A stretch of 64,000 nt of DNA. It comes from HGM04593 sp045634305 (lineage in GTDB: Bacteria; Bacteroidota; Bacteroidia; Bacteroidales; Bacteroidaceae). The position numbers and the translations under genes were made by a program. Shown here piece after piece: positions 1 to 9,292 of this stretch (positions within the stretch are counted from its first letter, which is position 1; each line of letters begins with the position of its first letter). The DNA lies in contig JAZQZZ010000026.1 of the NCBI GenBank assembly GCA_045634305.1, forward strand, positions 3,040 to 67,039. Reading direction: 5' to 3'. The notes below the pieces were generated by a model. It ran no database searches, was not told where the DNA came from, and saw nothing but the letters and a program-made list of their open reading frames with translations.

Positions 1-1950
1 ATCGATTTTCTCTCTCACCGCCCTCAATATCTCCACCATTGCCCAAGTGTCCTGCTGACAGTAGCGTTTTAGGGCTTCCCTACGCTCGGTTTTGGTTTTT
101 AATGTACCAAATGTCGGCTGATCAGAATCATAGTTGATGAAAGCAATGTATGCTTGCACACCATTGCCCACATCCATGCCTTTATAGGTGAGCGTTGGCA
201 CAAGAACAGGAAGCGTTTTTTTGATGGAGTAGCTGCCACTGAGGTCTTTGTGGTAGTAGTTGAAAATATCAGCATTCTTCATTCCATTGTACATTTCCTT
301 ATTATTTTGCAACAAATGCAATAGGTCTGCCGACTTATCTCTGATGGCAAGTAGTTTGTCGCTATATTCTGGGTAGAGAGCAGCCAATTCTTCAAGGCGA
401 CCTTTCTCATACGTCGTAAATTGGGCAAGCATAGTGCCTTTGAGAGAGCCGTCCTCATTGTACTCAAAATGATCAATGATGGCTTCTGCCAACGCCTTGC
501 GTTCATCATTATAGTACTCTTCGTTGAGGAAGATGAAATTATCTTTCTCCTTATCGCAGATACCTTCTTTGCGTTCAATATGCAAAGAGAACTCAAAAAC
601 CGATTGTGTATATGGTCTTTCTCCTTTGAAACGTGGCAATGGACAAGGAAAGCCCTCAAAGTCGAAGTGGTAAATAGGATATTCAAGTTGGTCAAACCAA
701 TACTGCATCTTTTCTTTGTCGACATACTCTGTGCCGTTGTCGTAGCAATCACGTTGAATGAGATGTTTTTTATTTTTCAACCATTCCAATGGCACATCGT
801 TTAGTTTGTATTTTCCATCGTTAATCAACTCATACTTTCCTTTGATACCCCAATCCATAAAACTTTGGTCACTGTTCATATACTTGTTTGCAGAATTGGT
901 CTCTGGCACATCACGTAGTTTTTGGAAACAATGCTTCCAAAATAGACATTCCGTGTTCTTTCCCCAAGCACAATGCTTGCCAACATTGACTTTAATGTTC
1001 ACATCGTGTGGAGTGGAAATGTAGCTTTCAAGGCTGGCAATCTCCTTTAAGATTGTCTCCTGATACGCTTTGGTGGTCTCGTTTAATTCTATAAATGTGA
1101 TAATCTCTTGTCCATCCACGTTGTTATATACTCGCTGGCCGTTTTCATCGACAGCACCGTCATACACATATTCGCTGTTGAGCACAGCAAGATAATAATT
1201 TACAGGACGCTTGTCACCAGACTGACGAAGTGCGTGTTCAATGACGAACCGTTGGAAAGCGAGGTCGTAGGGATGTTTTCCCTCTTTGCGATACTTGTCG
1301 AGCAGGTATTTCTTCTTTTCCTTAAACATTTCCGAAGCATAGTCATTAACCTTGCTTGCTATCTCGTTGAAGTGCCAGATGTTCTTGTCCTTGATAAACA
1401 AAGGATATGTATCTTTCTTTTTATCTTTCGTATCTCTTTGTGCATTCGAGAAAAACAGTCCTTTATTCTTACCGTCCTTATCTGTCCAATATTGATACTT
1501 TCTATTGGTAGTGGCCTTCACCTCGACGATATTGATTTCATTCTCGTTTTCGTTGTATATATCCACGTAGCAACGATAGGTGTGGCCGTTATGTTTGTAC
1601 TCGAAAAGTTTCTGACCATTTACATTCTGGGAGTTTGCGATGAATTTACCATGGAAATACTTATTGGCAACCTTCAAGGCCTCATCTTCTACTTGTTTGT
1701 AGTATGGTAGCAGAGCCTCAAGCTCTTGACTCGGCGCAGAGTCGAATTCTTCGTCGTCCTCTTCGGGAGATTCGGCAGACTCCATAGCAGACTCCCTCAT
1801 ACTTTCCGCCAACTCTCTCAAAATTTCTTCGCGGCGTTCGCGTTCTGCATCAATATCGTCTTTTCTCGTTGGGTTGTGTTTTAACTCCATAGGGAAATAC
1901 ATTGGACATCGTGTCCAATTGATAAATCTTGATTTTGAAATGTACATCAT
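1..1950 (-). CDS. DUF2779 domain protein (nuclease-like), 3' end cut by window edge
   Basis: Reading leftward from an ATG at 1950, an open frame runs off the window edge without a stop, so the C-terminus is missing. The start is supported by the first residues (MMYISKSRFINWTRCP, then MYFPMELKHNPTR), which match the conserved opening of DUF2779 proteins (a Lys-Ser-Arg motif, then a Cys-Pro motif). An acidic Glu/Asp-rich linker follows at about residues 45-75. Near residue 400 the segment YHFDFEGFPCPLPRF then RPYTQSVFEFSLH is the DUF2779 core, a DnaQ/RNase-H-like exonuclease fold (family knowledge) whose DFE acidic residues are present. An upstream cysteine region (KHCAWGKNTECLFWKHCF) resembles a metal-binding cluster. 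The cellular role is not established. The next gene to the right is a 55-residue membrane protein. Confidence 0.8.
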   Translation of the reverse strand, partial: MMYISKSRFINWTRCPMYFPMELKHNPTRKDDIDAERERREEILRELAESMRESAMESAESPEEDDEEFDSAPSQELEALLPYYKQVEDEALKVANKYFHGKFIANSQNVNGQKLFEYKHNGHTYRCYVDIYNENENEINIVEVKATTNRKYQYWTDKDGKNKGLFFSNAQRDTKDKKKDTYPLFIKDKNIWHFNEIASKVNDYASEMFKEKKKYLLDKYRKEGKHPYDLAFQRFVIEHALRQSGDKRPVNYYLAVLNSEYVYDGAVDENGQRVYNNVDGQEIITFIELNETTKAYQETILKEIASLESYISTPHDVNIKVNVGKHCAWGKNTECLFWKHCFQKLRDVPETNSANKYMNSDQSFMDWGIKGKYELINDGKYKLNDVPLEWLKNKKHLIQRDCYDNGTEYVDKEKMQYWFDQLEYPIYHFDFEGFPCPLPRFKGERPYTQSVFEFSLHIERKEGICDKEKDNFIFLNEEYYNDERKALAEAIIDHFEYNEDGSLKGTMLAQFTTYEKGRLEELAALYPEYSDKLLAIRDKSADLLHLLQNNKEMYNGMKNADIFNYYHKDLSGSYSIKKTLPVLVPTLTYKGMDVGNGVQAYIAFINYDSDQPTFGTLKTKTERREALKRYCQQDTWAMVEILRAVREKID

Positions 1951-2010
1951 GGCTATTTGGATTTTCCTCCATATTTATAGTTTTAGAGTGTAAAAAACAA
2001 TTAAACTTCG

Positions 2011-2178
2011 CTAGTCTTTCTTTTTTCCTCTCAAAAGTAACCAAAGGAACTGAAATGGCAGCGTCAGGCAATAGCCGGTAAATGCAAGAAGCGCCACTAT
2101 ATCAATACATGCAGACTTGATAGCCGCCTCAAGCCCCCAATTTTCATACACCCATTTGATGCGTTCTATGTTTATCAT
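2011..2178 (-). CDS. small single-pass membrane protein, unknown function
   Basis: A 55-residue ORF. The start is taken at ATG 2178 (MINIERIKWVYENWG); an earlier in-frame ATG at 2223 would add 15 residues of less convincing sequence. It has an amphipathic N-terminus, then one hydrophobic stretch (about residues 23-50, ending LPFQFLWLLL) and a basic RGKKKD tail, as in a small inner-membrane protein. No family was recognised. The 3' part is duplicated in degraded form about 300 bp to the right (2335-2395), where the same YCLxLPFQFL segment can be read. This suggests a local duplication rather than a chance ORF. Confidence 0.45.
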   Translation of the reverse strand: MINIERIKWVYENWGLEAAIKSACIDIVALLAFTGYCLTLPFQFLWLLLRGKKKD

Positions 2179-2334
2179 ATGCGTTGATATTAGATAAGGT
2201 CGTGAAATTTGTAATTTCCACAAATGTATCTATTATTATTTTCTTTTCAAAGCCAAAGCGCAATATCTATTACAGTTTCATCAGGAACGATGCGATTTGC
2301 GATTTTAAATCTATAACTAATTTTTCCTACTTTC

Positions 2335-2395
2335 TCAACAAAGTATCAAAAGGAACTGAAATGGCAGTATCAGGCAATAGGCGATAAATGTAAAA
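2335..2395 (-). pseudogene. degenerate duplicate of the small membrane gene's 3' end
   Basis: The DNA around 2350-2390 repeats 2043-2083 almost base for base (aaaggaactgaaatggcag, then tcaggcaatag) and encodes FIAYCLILPFQFLLIL on the minus strand, matching YCLTLPFQFLWLLL of the neighbouring small gene. The upstream part has no matching start region and runs into the maeB terminator hairpin. It is therefore a remnant rather than a functional gene. Confidence 0.5.
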
Positions 2396-2400
2396 AAATA

Positions 2401-2427
2401 CGCGAGGCTGGCTAAACCGGCCTCGCG
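2401..2427 (-). terminator. rho-independent terminator after maeB
   Basis: Arms cgcgaggc and gcctcgcg close a hairpin. Read on the minus strand it is followed by a run of seven T's (the A-run at 2392-2398 on the plus strand). It lies 23 bp after the maeB stop and ends the dapA-TIGR02757-maeB transcript. Confidence 0.8.
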
Positions 2428-2449
2428 TATATATAAATATTTTAAGGAA

Positions 2450-4729
2450 TCACTTTCTCTTGTTAACCATTGCATCGATTGCGGCAACGGCTGTGATGTT
2501 GAGAATCTCCTGTACAGAGCTTTCGAAATCAATGAAGTGAATAGGTTTGTTCAATCCCATCTGGATTGGTCCGATAATCTCTGTGTCTGAGCCGAGCGCC
2601 TGCATCATCTTGTATGACGATGACGCCGAGTTCAAGTTAGGGAACACCAATGCATTAACCTCACGACCTTTGAGTTTGTTGAATGGATACTTTTTGTCGC
2701 GCAATTCGCTGTTCATTGCAATGTTAACCTGCATTTCGCCGTCGAGCAACCAATCGGGGTAATTCTCGTGGATATGTGCAACTGCCTTACGCACACGCTC
2801 GGCACTACCGCCCTGGTCGGTTCCGAAGTTTGAATATGACGCCATTGCAATTACCGGCTCATGGTTGAAGAAACGTACCGATTTCTCGGTCAAGCGGGCA
2901 ATATCTATGATTGTTTCCAAATCGGGAGCACGGTTAATCAATGTATCGGCAACAAAGTATGTACCCTTCTTTGAATTGATAATGTGCATTGTGGCAAATG
3001 TACTATAGCTCTCCTGCATACCAATCACTTCCTTGGCAACCTTGATGGTATTAGAGAACTTTGTGTAGAGACCTGTCACAAAAGCATCGGCATCGCCGGT
3101 CTCAACCATCATCATACCAAAGTAGTTGCGCTCGAACATCTTATCATTTGCCTCCTCAATGGTATAACCCTCGCGCTGACGTTTGCTTGTGAGAATCTGA
3201 GCATAACGTTCGCGACGCTCTTCCTCATTGGGATGACGCAGATTAACGACCTCAATACCTTCGAGGCTCAAACCGAGTTCTGCAGCGAGTTTATTGATGA
3301 CTTCGTCGTTACCCAAAAGGATAGGTTGGCATATACCCTCTTCTTTCGCCTGTACAGCAGCCTTCATCATTGAAGGATGTGCGCCCTCGGCAAATACCAC
3401 GCGCTGTGTCTCGGTACGCGCCATATCATGAATCTGCTGTGTGAGTTTTGACTCACGTCCCATAAACTCAAGCAAATGCTCTTTATATTTTTCCCAATCG
3501 GTAATCTCCTTGCGTGCAACACCGCTTGCAATGGCAGCCTTTGCCACAGCTGTAGAAACCTCTACCAAAAGACGTGGGTCTACCGGTTTTGGAATGAAGT
3601 AGTCACGACCGAAAGAGAGTTTGCCCACCTTGTACACCTTGTTGACAATTTCGGGTACAGGCTGCTTTGCAAGGTTTGCAATAGCGTGCACGGCTGCAAG
3701 TTTCATCTCTTCATTGATGGCTGTTGCTGCAACGTCAAGCGCACCACGGAATATATAAGGAAAACCGATAACGTTGTTTATCTGGTTCGGATAGTCGCTG
3801 CGACCTGTGCTCATGAGTACATCGGGACGGCACTCCATTGCAGCCTCATAGGTAATCTCTGGTTCGGGGTTGGCCAATGCAAAGACAATGGGGTCATTCG
3901 CCATTGAACGAACCATATCCTGCGAGAGCACATTACCCTTTGAAAGGCCAAGGAACACATCGGCGCCCACTATAGCCTCGGCAAGGGTGGTTATATCTGT
4001 ACGTGATGTCGCAAACTCAACCTTTTCGGGGGTGAGGTTGGTACGAGAAGTACTGATGACGCCACGGCTGTCGAGCATAACAACATTCTCGCGCTTTACA
4101 CCCAACGCCAGATAGAGCTTTGTACAAGAAATTGCAGCTGCACCGGCACCGTTTACAACAACCTTTACATCACCGATATTCTTGCCGTTCACCTCAAGGG
4201 CATTGAGCAAGCCGGCTGCTGAAATTATAGCTGTTCCATGCTGATCGTCGTGCATTACAGGAATATCGAGTTCCTCTTTCAAACGACGCTCAATTTCAAA
4301 GCACTCGGGTGCCTTGATATCCTCAAGGTTGATACCGCCAAATGTTGGAGCGATAGCCTTCACTGCCTGAATGAATTTCTCAGGGTCCTGCTCGTCGACC
4401 TCAATGTCAAAGACATCGATACCTGCATAAATCTTGAAAAGCAAGCCCTTACCCTCCATCACAGGCTTACCGGCAAGGGGGCCGATATTGCCAAGGCCAA
4501 GCACTGCTGTACCGTTTGAAATTACAGCCACAAGGTTACCTTTGTCGGTATATTTGTAGGCATCATCCGGGTTATCCTTGATTTCGAGACATGGCTCTGC
4601 GACACCCGGTGAATAGGCCAATGACAGATCTGTCTGTGTAAAATATGGTTTGGTAGGTACTACTTCAATCTTACCGGGACGTTTGCCGGCATGGTAGTTC
4701 AATGCATCTTCTTTGGTTATCTTTGCCAT
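2450..4729 (-). CDS. maeB: NADP-dependent malic enzyme, malic/PTA fusion type
   Basis: 759 residues, the usual length of the long MaeB type. It oxidatively decarboxylates malate to pyruvate with NADP reduction, in the cytoplasm. The N-terminal malic domain (about 1-180) carries SLAYSPGVAEPC and the GIDVFDIEVDEQDPEKF and HDDQHGTA segments. A Rossmann domain (about 180-420) has the GAGAAA nucleotide loop. A phosphotransacetylase-like domain (about 430-755) follows, with VVFAEGAHPSMM; in this fusion class that domain is regulatory, binding acyl-CoA (family knowledge). It is last in the apparent operon dapA, TIGR02757, maeB: only 29 bp separate it from the preceding gene and a strong terminator follows. 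Confidence 0.95.
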   Translation of the reverse strand: MAKITKEDALNYHAGKRPGKIEVVPTKPYFTQTDLSLAYSPGVAEPCLEIKDNPDDAYKYTDKGNLVAVISNGTAVLGLGNIGPLAGKPVMEGKGLLFKIYAGIDVFDIEVDEQDPEKFIQAVKAIAPTFGGINLEDIKAPECFEIERRLKEELDIPVMHDDQHGTAIISAAGLLNALEVNGKNIGDVKVVVNGAGAAAISCTKLYLALGVKRENVVMLDSRGVISTSRTNLTPEKVEFATSRTDITTLAEAIVGADVFLGLSKGNVLSQDMVRSMANDPIVFALANPEPEITYEAAMECRPDVLMSTGRSDYPNQINNVIGFPYIFRGALDVAATAINEEMKLAAVHAIANLAKQPVPEIVNKVYKVGKLSFGRDYFIPKPVDPRLLVEVSTAVAKAAIASGVARKEITDWEKYKEHLLEFMGRESKLTQQIHDMARTETQRVVFAEGAHPSMMKAAVQAKEEGICQPILLGNDEVINKLAAELGLSLEGIEVVNLRHPNEEERRERYAQILTSKRQREGYTIEEANDKMFERNYFGMMMVETGDADAFVTGLYTKFSNTIKVAKEVIGMQESYSTFATMHIINSKKGTYFVADTLINRAPDLETIIDIARLTEKSVRFFNHEPVIAMASYSNFGTDQGGSAERVRKAVAHIHENYPDWLLDGEMQVNIAMNSELRDKKYPFNKLKGREVNALVFPNLNSASSSYKMMQALGSDTEIIGPIQMGLNKPIHFIDFESSVQEILNITAVAAIDAMVNKRK

Positions 4730-4758
4730 TGTAGTAATAATTTACCCCAAAAAGGGTT

Positions 4759-5544
4759 TTATTTTGTATTGTTTGTTAATCCGTTCAAAAAGCTGTCACC
4801 CGCCTCGCCGACACCAAAAAGCGCGAAGTCATACTTCACCGGGTCATCGGGCGATAGTTTGCGCAACTGCGCCGTCAATTCCTCAACCGTTCTGCGGTCA
4901 TTCTGCTTGCGGGTTATTATTCCAAGCAGGCGGGCAGTACGTGCAACGTGTACATCAAGCGGAATCATAAGTTCCGCCGGAGACACCGCATTCCATACAC
5001 CCAAATCCACCACTCCATCCTTGCGGCATAACCAGCGCAACATCATATGCATTCTTTTGCAGGCCGACGCCGGTTTACCTTTCTGTGCCACTGGGTTGCT
5101 TATATGCCTTGTAGGAGCACCGCCATTCACAGCCGCCAGTTCGTTTCGCAGATTTTCAATGCCTTCCCAAACCGTGCAGCCCCGAAAAAGGTTCTCCATT
5201 GTACCATACTTTTTATATATGCTTTTTAAACCGCGGCAAATATATTTGAAATCACGGACAAAGAATGTACGGTGAATGTTCATTGCATCGTCAAGCGTCT
5301 CCCATTCGCTACTCATAACGTAGTCATAAGGGGCTGAATGCATGATATCGTACAGCATCTTACGGCCAGAGGAAAGAATCATCTTCCTGTTTCCCCAAGC
5401 TATGACCGATGCCAACAACGCAGCAATCTCCACATCCTCGCGGCGTGTGAACGAATGAGGGAAAGAGATGGGGTCGTCCTTGATAAACTCCTTGCAGTTA
5501 TAACGCGCAAGTTTATCGTCAAGTACAGCCCTCAGATGTTCCAT
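4759..5544 (-). CDS. TIGR02757 (DUF2400) family protein, unknown function
   Basis: 261 residues, typical for the family. Diagnostic segments are DDPISFPHSF with REDVEIAALLASVIAWGNRK near the N-terminus, and GVVDLGVW followed by MIPLDVHVARTARLLG in the second half. The helical HhH/glycosylase-like pattern hints at a nucleic-acid role but the function is not known; members are nearly confined to Bacteroidota and a few other phyla (family knowledge). It lies 13 bp after dapA and 29 bp before maeB, so it is probably cotranscribed with both. Nothing in the sequence links it to lysine or malate metabolism beyond this linkage. Confidence 0.85.
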   Translation of the reverse strand: MEHLRAVLDDKLARYNCKEFIKDDPISFPHSFTRREDVEIAALLASVIAWGNRKMILSSGRKMLYDIMHSAPYDYVMSSEWETLDDAMNIHRTFFVRDFKYICRGLKSIYKKYGTMENLFRGCTVWEGIENLRNELAAVNGGAPTRHISNPVAQKGKPASACKRMHMMLRWLCRKDGVVDLGVWNAVSPAELMIPLDVHVARTARLLGIITRKQNDRRTVEELTAQLRKLSPDDPVKYDFALFGVGEAGDSFLNGLTNNTK

Positions 5545-5557
5545 GCGACAGCCAATA

Positions 5558-6439
5558 TTAAAGCATAGTCATAGCCTGCTCCAACTCGCTGTATGTGTCG
5601 TCACATGCAGGGACAAGCGGCAGACGCAGTACATTCTCAACCTTTCCATGTATGTTCAGCAGCGCCTTGATACCCGATGGATTGCCATCGACGAATATAA
5701 GCTGGAAAAGTTCATTGAGGCGGTCATGCTGGTCGCGTGCATCGCTAACACGGCCCTCCTGCATAGCACGTACAAGTGCTATCATCTCCTTGGGATATGC
5801 ATTTCCAAATACAGAAATCACTCCTACGCCACCAGCTTCCATAATATCCACGGTGAGAGCATCATCGCCCGAGAATACATCGAAATGAGGCGGTTTCAAG
5901 GCAATGAGTTCCTTGAGCTGGGCCAGGTTGCCCGATGCAGCCTTGTAGCCAACAATATTAGGGCATTCATTTGCAAGACGTGCCACTGTTGCAGGCAGGA
6001 TATTCACACCTGTGCGTCCCGGAACATTATACATATATATTGGAAGTTCGGTTGCTTCGGCAATAGCCTTGTAGTGGCGATAGATTCCCTCCTGTACCGG
6101 CTTGTTATAGTATGGAGCGATAGAGAGAATGGCATCTACACCGGTAAGGTCCTCGGTCCTGATTTCCTCAACTACATTGCGTGTACAGTTGCCACCGATA
6201 CCCAACATGATCGGCATGCGGCCGTCAACCTGTTTTATGATGCGCTTTCGTATTTCACGTTTTTCATCTGTTGTCAACGTTGGAGTCTCTCCTGTAGTTC
6301 CAAGCACACACAGGAAGTCGGTACCGCAATCAATATGCATCTGCACCAAATTTTCCAGCGCTGCATAGTCAACCTCGCCGTCTTTTGTAAAGGGAGTTAC
6401 AATGGCGACGCCCATACCTTTCAGTGTTTTTCGCATCAT
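5558..6439 (-). CDS. dapA: 4-hydroxy-tetrahydrodipicolinate synthase
   Basis: 293 residues, full length. It condenses pyruvate with aspartate semialdehyde, the committed step of the diaminopimelate/lysine pathway, in the cytoplasm. The (beta/alpha)8 aldolase family signature is present: GTTGETPTL near residue 47, the catalytic Tyr in MYNVPGRTG (Y137) and the Schiff-base Lys in VGYKAASGN (K166). The start at 6439 (MMRKTLKG) has a second ATG directly after it; either is possible. It is the first gene of a leftward operon with the TIGR02757 gene (13 bp) and maeB. A TAATTTTG -7 box lies 38 bp upstream. Confidence 0.95.
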   Translation of the reverse strand: MMRKTLKGMGVAIVTPFTKDGEVDYAALENLVQMHIDCGTDFLCVLGTTGETPTLTTDEKREIRKRIIKQVDGRMPIMLGIGGNCTRNVVEEIRTEDLTGVDAILSIAPYYNKPVQEGIYRHYKAIAEATELPIYMYNVPGRTGVNILPATVARLANECPNIVGYKAASGNLAQLKELIALKPPHFDVFSGDDALTVDIMEAGGVGVISVFGNAYPKEMIALVRAMQEGRVSDARDQHDRLNELFQLIFVDGNPSGIKALLNIHGKVENVLRLPLVPACDDTYSELEQAMTML

Positions 6440-6476
6440 AAGTCTATATAGAATTTCTTAAAATTATTTCGGATTG

Positions 6477-6484
6477 CAAAATTA
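6477..6484 (-). promoter_or_regulatory. -7 box of the dapA operon
   Basis: TAATTTTG on the minus strand fits the Bacteroides TAnnTTTG -7 element in the A/T-rich gap between ligA and dapA. No good -33 TTTG is seen, so the call rests on the -7 box and its position. Confidence 0.5.
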
Positions 6485-6551
6485 CATCAAATTTTGCTAA
6501 TTATTATATTTATTATAATAAAATCGATGATTTTAGCTTTTGTTTGCACAT

Positions 6552-8552
6552 TCATTGCTGCAGCATCTGAAGGAACTCATCCTCTGTCACAAGGCGCACA
6601 CCCATTTTCTGTGCCTTCTCAAGTTTGGCCGGACCCATATTCTCACCCATTAGAATAAAGGATGTCGACTTGCTCACACTGCCAACATTCTTTCCGCCGT
6701 TACGTTCAATCATCTCCTTGTACTCATCGCGTGAGTGATGGGTAAAGACACCGCTGATTACAATGCTCTGTCCACTCAGAATGTCACTCTTTTCAACACC
6801 GGTCTCTTCCTCAACCACAAGCTTCAGACCTGCAGCCTTTAGTTTTTCAATCATTTGCAGATTCTCATCCTTGGCGAAGAACGCACGCACAGCACCGGCT
6901 ATGCGTTCACCGATCTCATCAACCGCCGTGAGTTCATCGAAAGAGGCTGCCATCAGAGCATCGATATTACCGAATGCACGTGCCAGACGCTTTGCCACCG
7001 TTGCTCCCACAAAACGGATTCCTAGAGCGAACAGTACCCTCTCAAACGGAACCTGCAACGAAGCTTTTACCGCATTCACAATGTTTAGTGCAGACTTTTC
7101 ACCCATTCGTGGCAGGAACATCAAATCCTCGGGCTGAATTGCGTAGATATCAGTTATATTCTTTACAAGTCCGTAATTGTAGAGTTGTTCAATTGTTTCG
7201 GGGCCAATTGAATCAATATTCATAGCCTCACGCGAAACAAAATGCTCAATCTTTCCCTTTATCTGCGGCGGGCATGCTAAATCATTCGGGCAATAGTGCG
7301 CAGCCTCGCCATCGTAACGTACCAACGAAGTGCCACACTCGGGACACTTTGTTATAAAAGCGACCTTTTCACCTAGCATGAATCGTGCCGAAGTGTCAAC
7401 ACCTGTTATCTTGGGAATAATCTCACCACCTTTCTCCACATATACCATGTCGCCAATATGAAGGTCGAATTTTTCAATGATATCGGCGTTATGCAACGAC
7501 GCACGCTTTACCACTGTACCCGACAACTGTACCGGATCGAGGTTAGCAACCGGAGTTACAACACCCGTGCGTCCCACCTGATATGTAACCTCATTAAGGC
7601 GCGTCACGGCACTCTCGGCCTGGAATTTATATGCAATTGCCCAACGGGGCGACTTGGCTGTGTAACCAAGATTTTTTTGCTGGCGCAGTGAGTTAACCTT
7701 CAGCACAATGCCATCAGTGGCAAAAGGCAGGTTCTTACGTTCGTCATCCATGCGGTCAATAAAGGCGAACACCTCGTCAATAGTGCGGCATTTGCATGTC
7801 GTGTCGGAGATTTTGAATCCCCAACGCTTGGCAGCCTCAAGGTTCTCGTAATGTCCATCGGCCGGAAGTTCCTCGCCAAGAAGGAAGTAGAGATAGGCAT
7901 CGAGCGAGCGCTTTGCCACAACCGATGAATCCTGCAGCTTGAGCGTGCCCGACGCAGCATTGCGCGGATTGGCAAAAAGCTGTTCGCCGGCTTTGGAACG
8001 TTCCACATTAAGACGTTCGAAGACATCCCATGGCATGAGCACTTCACCTCGTATCTCAAACTCCGCAGGATAGCCGTTGCCCGAGAGCACCAAAGGAACA
8101 GTACGTATTGTCCTTACGTTGGCTGTGACATCGTCACCCTTTTCACCGTCGCCGCGCGTAACGGCACGAACCAGTTTGCCGTCAATATATGTCAAAGATA
8201 TTGATGTGCCGTCAAACTTCAATTCGCAGCATATTTCAAACTCCTCATTCAAGGCACGTTTAACCCTTTCAAAGAAATCGGCAACTTCTTCTTTGGAATA
8301 GGTGTTGCCAAGCGAGAGCATTGGGTATTTGTGCTGCACCTGCTTGAACTCCTTTGTAATGTCGGAACCCACACGCAAGGTCGGCGATGTGGGGTCATAC
8401 ATATCGGGGTTGGCAACCTCCAGTTCCTGCAGCTCACGCATGAGCATATCGAACTCAATATCGCCAATCGTAGGCGAATTCAGGACATAGTAATTATGGT
8501 TGTGTTCATGCAACTGCCTGCGCAGTTCAAGTATACGTGCTTTTGAATCCAT
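6552..8552 (-). CDS. ligA: NAD-dependent DNA ligase LigA
   Basis: 666 residues, normal LigA length. It seals nicks in duplex DNA during replication and repair using NAD+. Domains in order: Ia (about 1-65, with HNHNYYVLNSPTIGD); adenylation domain with catalytic Lys112 in the ELKFDG motif; OB fold (about 310-395, TGVVTPVANLDPVQLSG); four-Cys zinc finger (CPECG then CPNDLACP, about 405-430); helix-hairpin-helix repeats (about 430-580); and a C-terminal BRCT domain (about 585-666). It stands alone with its own -7 box upstream. The AT-rich gap at 6440-6551 separates it from dapA. Confidence 0.97.
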   Translation of the reverse strand: MDSKARILELRRQLHEHNHNYYVLNSPTIGDIEFDMLMRELQELEVANPDMYDPTSPTLRVGSDITKEFKQVQHKYPMLSLGNTYSKEEVADFFERVKRALNEEFEICCELKFDGTSISLTYIDGKLVRAVTRGDGEKGDDVTANVRTIRTVPLVLSGNGYPAEFEIRGEVLMPWDVFERLNVERSKAGEQLFANPRNAASGTLKLQDSSVVAKRSLDAYLYFLLGEELPADGHYENLEAAKRWGFKISDTTCKCRTIDEVFAFIDRMDDERKNLPFATDGIVLKVNSLRQQKNLGYTAKSPRWAIAYKFQAESAVTRLNEVTYQVGRTGVVTPVANLDPVQLSGTVVKRASLHNADIIEKFDLHIGDMVYVEKGGEIIPKITGVDTSARFMLGEKVAFITKCPECGTSLVRYDGEAAHYCPNDLACPPQIKGKIEHFVSREAMNIDSIGPETIEQLYNYGLVKNITDIYAIQPEDLMFLPRMGEKSALNIVNAVKASLQVPFERVLFALGIRFVGATVAKRLARAFGNIDALMAASFDELTAVDEIGERIAGAVRAFFAKDENLQMIEKLKAAGLKLVVEEETGVEKSDILSGQSIVISGVFTHHSRDEYKEMIERNGGKNVGSVSKSTSFILMGENMGPAKLEKAQKMGVRLVTEDEFLQMLQQ

Positions 8553-8580
8553 AGAGATTATTTTTCCTTGTGCGAAGATA

Positions 8581-8588
8581 CAAAAATA
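8581..8588 (-). promoter_or_regulatory. -7 box of ligA
   Basis: TATTTTTG on the minus strand fits TAnnTTTG and lies 28 bp upstream of the ligA start codon. No clear -33 element was identified. Confidence 0.45.
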
Positions 8589-8597
8589 GAACGAAAA

Positions 8598-8629
8598 ACA
8601 GGAGCGATTTCCATGAAAACCGCTCCTGT
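8598..8629 (-). terminator. rho-independent terminator of the 8652-9071 gene
   Basis: acaggagcg and cgctcctgt form a 9-bp stem. On the minus strand it is followed by a T-run (the A's at 8594-8598). It begins 23 bp after the lipoprotein stop codon. Confidence 0.75.
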
Positions 8630-8651
8630 CATTATCATTTATTCACAAGTA

Positions 8652-9071
8652 TCAGAACCCTGCGTATGCGAATGTCACCAAACGATAATCCTTTTTGAAG
8701 ATTGTCGCTGTCTTTGTGCTCACATTGTATGTAACACCCGCAGCCTTGTCAGCCTTCACATAACCGTTTGCAACATTTGAGAAACCCTCCTTGCGCAATG
8801 TCTGAGTGTAGATATTCCATGCAGCATCGTCTTGCTCATATACAAAAGTAATAGAGTTCTCGGTAGACATGTAACCCAAAGCTGTCTGGCCATACATTGG
8901 GAAAGCAGCCATCAATGGAGAAAGAGCCATTTGCTGCGCAGGCTGCATTTCGCTCATTTCGTAACCATTCTTCTTGAAAGCCTTAGCTGCCGACTTCTCA
9001 GCGCTGCAAGATGTTGTCAGAACAACAACTGACATCATGAGGATTGCAGTAATTGTAAAAATCTTTTTCAT
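8652..9071 (-). CDS. small lipoprotein, unknown function
   Basis: 139 residues. MKKIFTITAILMMSVVVLTTSC is a lipoprotein signal with the lipobox ending at Cys22, so the mature protein of about 118 residues is predicted to be lipid-anchored in the envelope. The rest has no recognised domain. It is moderately charged, with short aromatic patches (AFPMYGQTALGYMS, YEQDDAAWNIYTQTL), and looks like a compact alpha/beta periplasmic domain. It appears monocistronic: a terminator follows, and the gap on the other side (9072-9259) is repeat-like and leads to the phage portal gene. Confidence 0.75.
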   Translation of the reverse strand: MKKIFTITAILMMSVVVLTTSCSAEKSAAKAFKKNGYEMSEMQPAQQMALSPLMAAFPMYGQTALGYMSTENSITFVYEQDDAAWNIYTQTLRKEGFSNVANGYVKADKAAGVTYNVSTKTATIFKKDYRLVTFAYAGF

Positions 9072-9159
9072 AACCGTTTTTTAATTTATTTTTTGCAAAA
9101 GTACATTTTTTAAACATAAAAACAATCAATTACAGAAATAATTTCACGTTACAATTTGA

Positions 9160-9292
9160 CAATACCGATTTAACCCCACTCCGTGCGCTTGAACCTCCGC
9201 TACAGTCACAGTGAAACATAAAAACAAGATATACGTTTTCACCTTTTACATTTCAGTTTTCACTTTTCACTTTTCAGCTTTCCGTTTTCCAA
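9160..9292. repeat. dispersed intergenic repeat, overlapping the portal C-terminus
   Basis: The block reads ccactccgtgcgcttgaac, then runs of ttttcacttttcac and cagctttccgttttc. Closely similar blocks lie inside the atp operon (30525-30880). The last codons of the portal gene (ENGKLKSEK) are encoded by this repeat-like DNA. Confidence 0.5.

Noticed and set aside
1901..1919. Perfect palindrome attggaca-tcg-tgtccaat as an operator
   Set aside because: It lies inside the DUF2779 coding sequence once the conserved N-terminus (MYISKSRF) is taken as the start.
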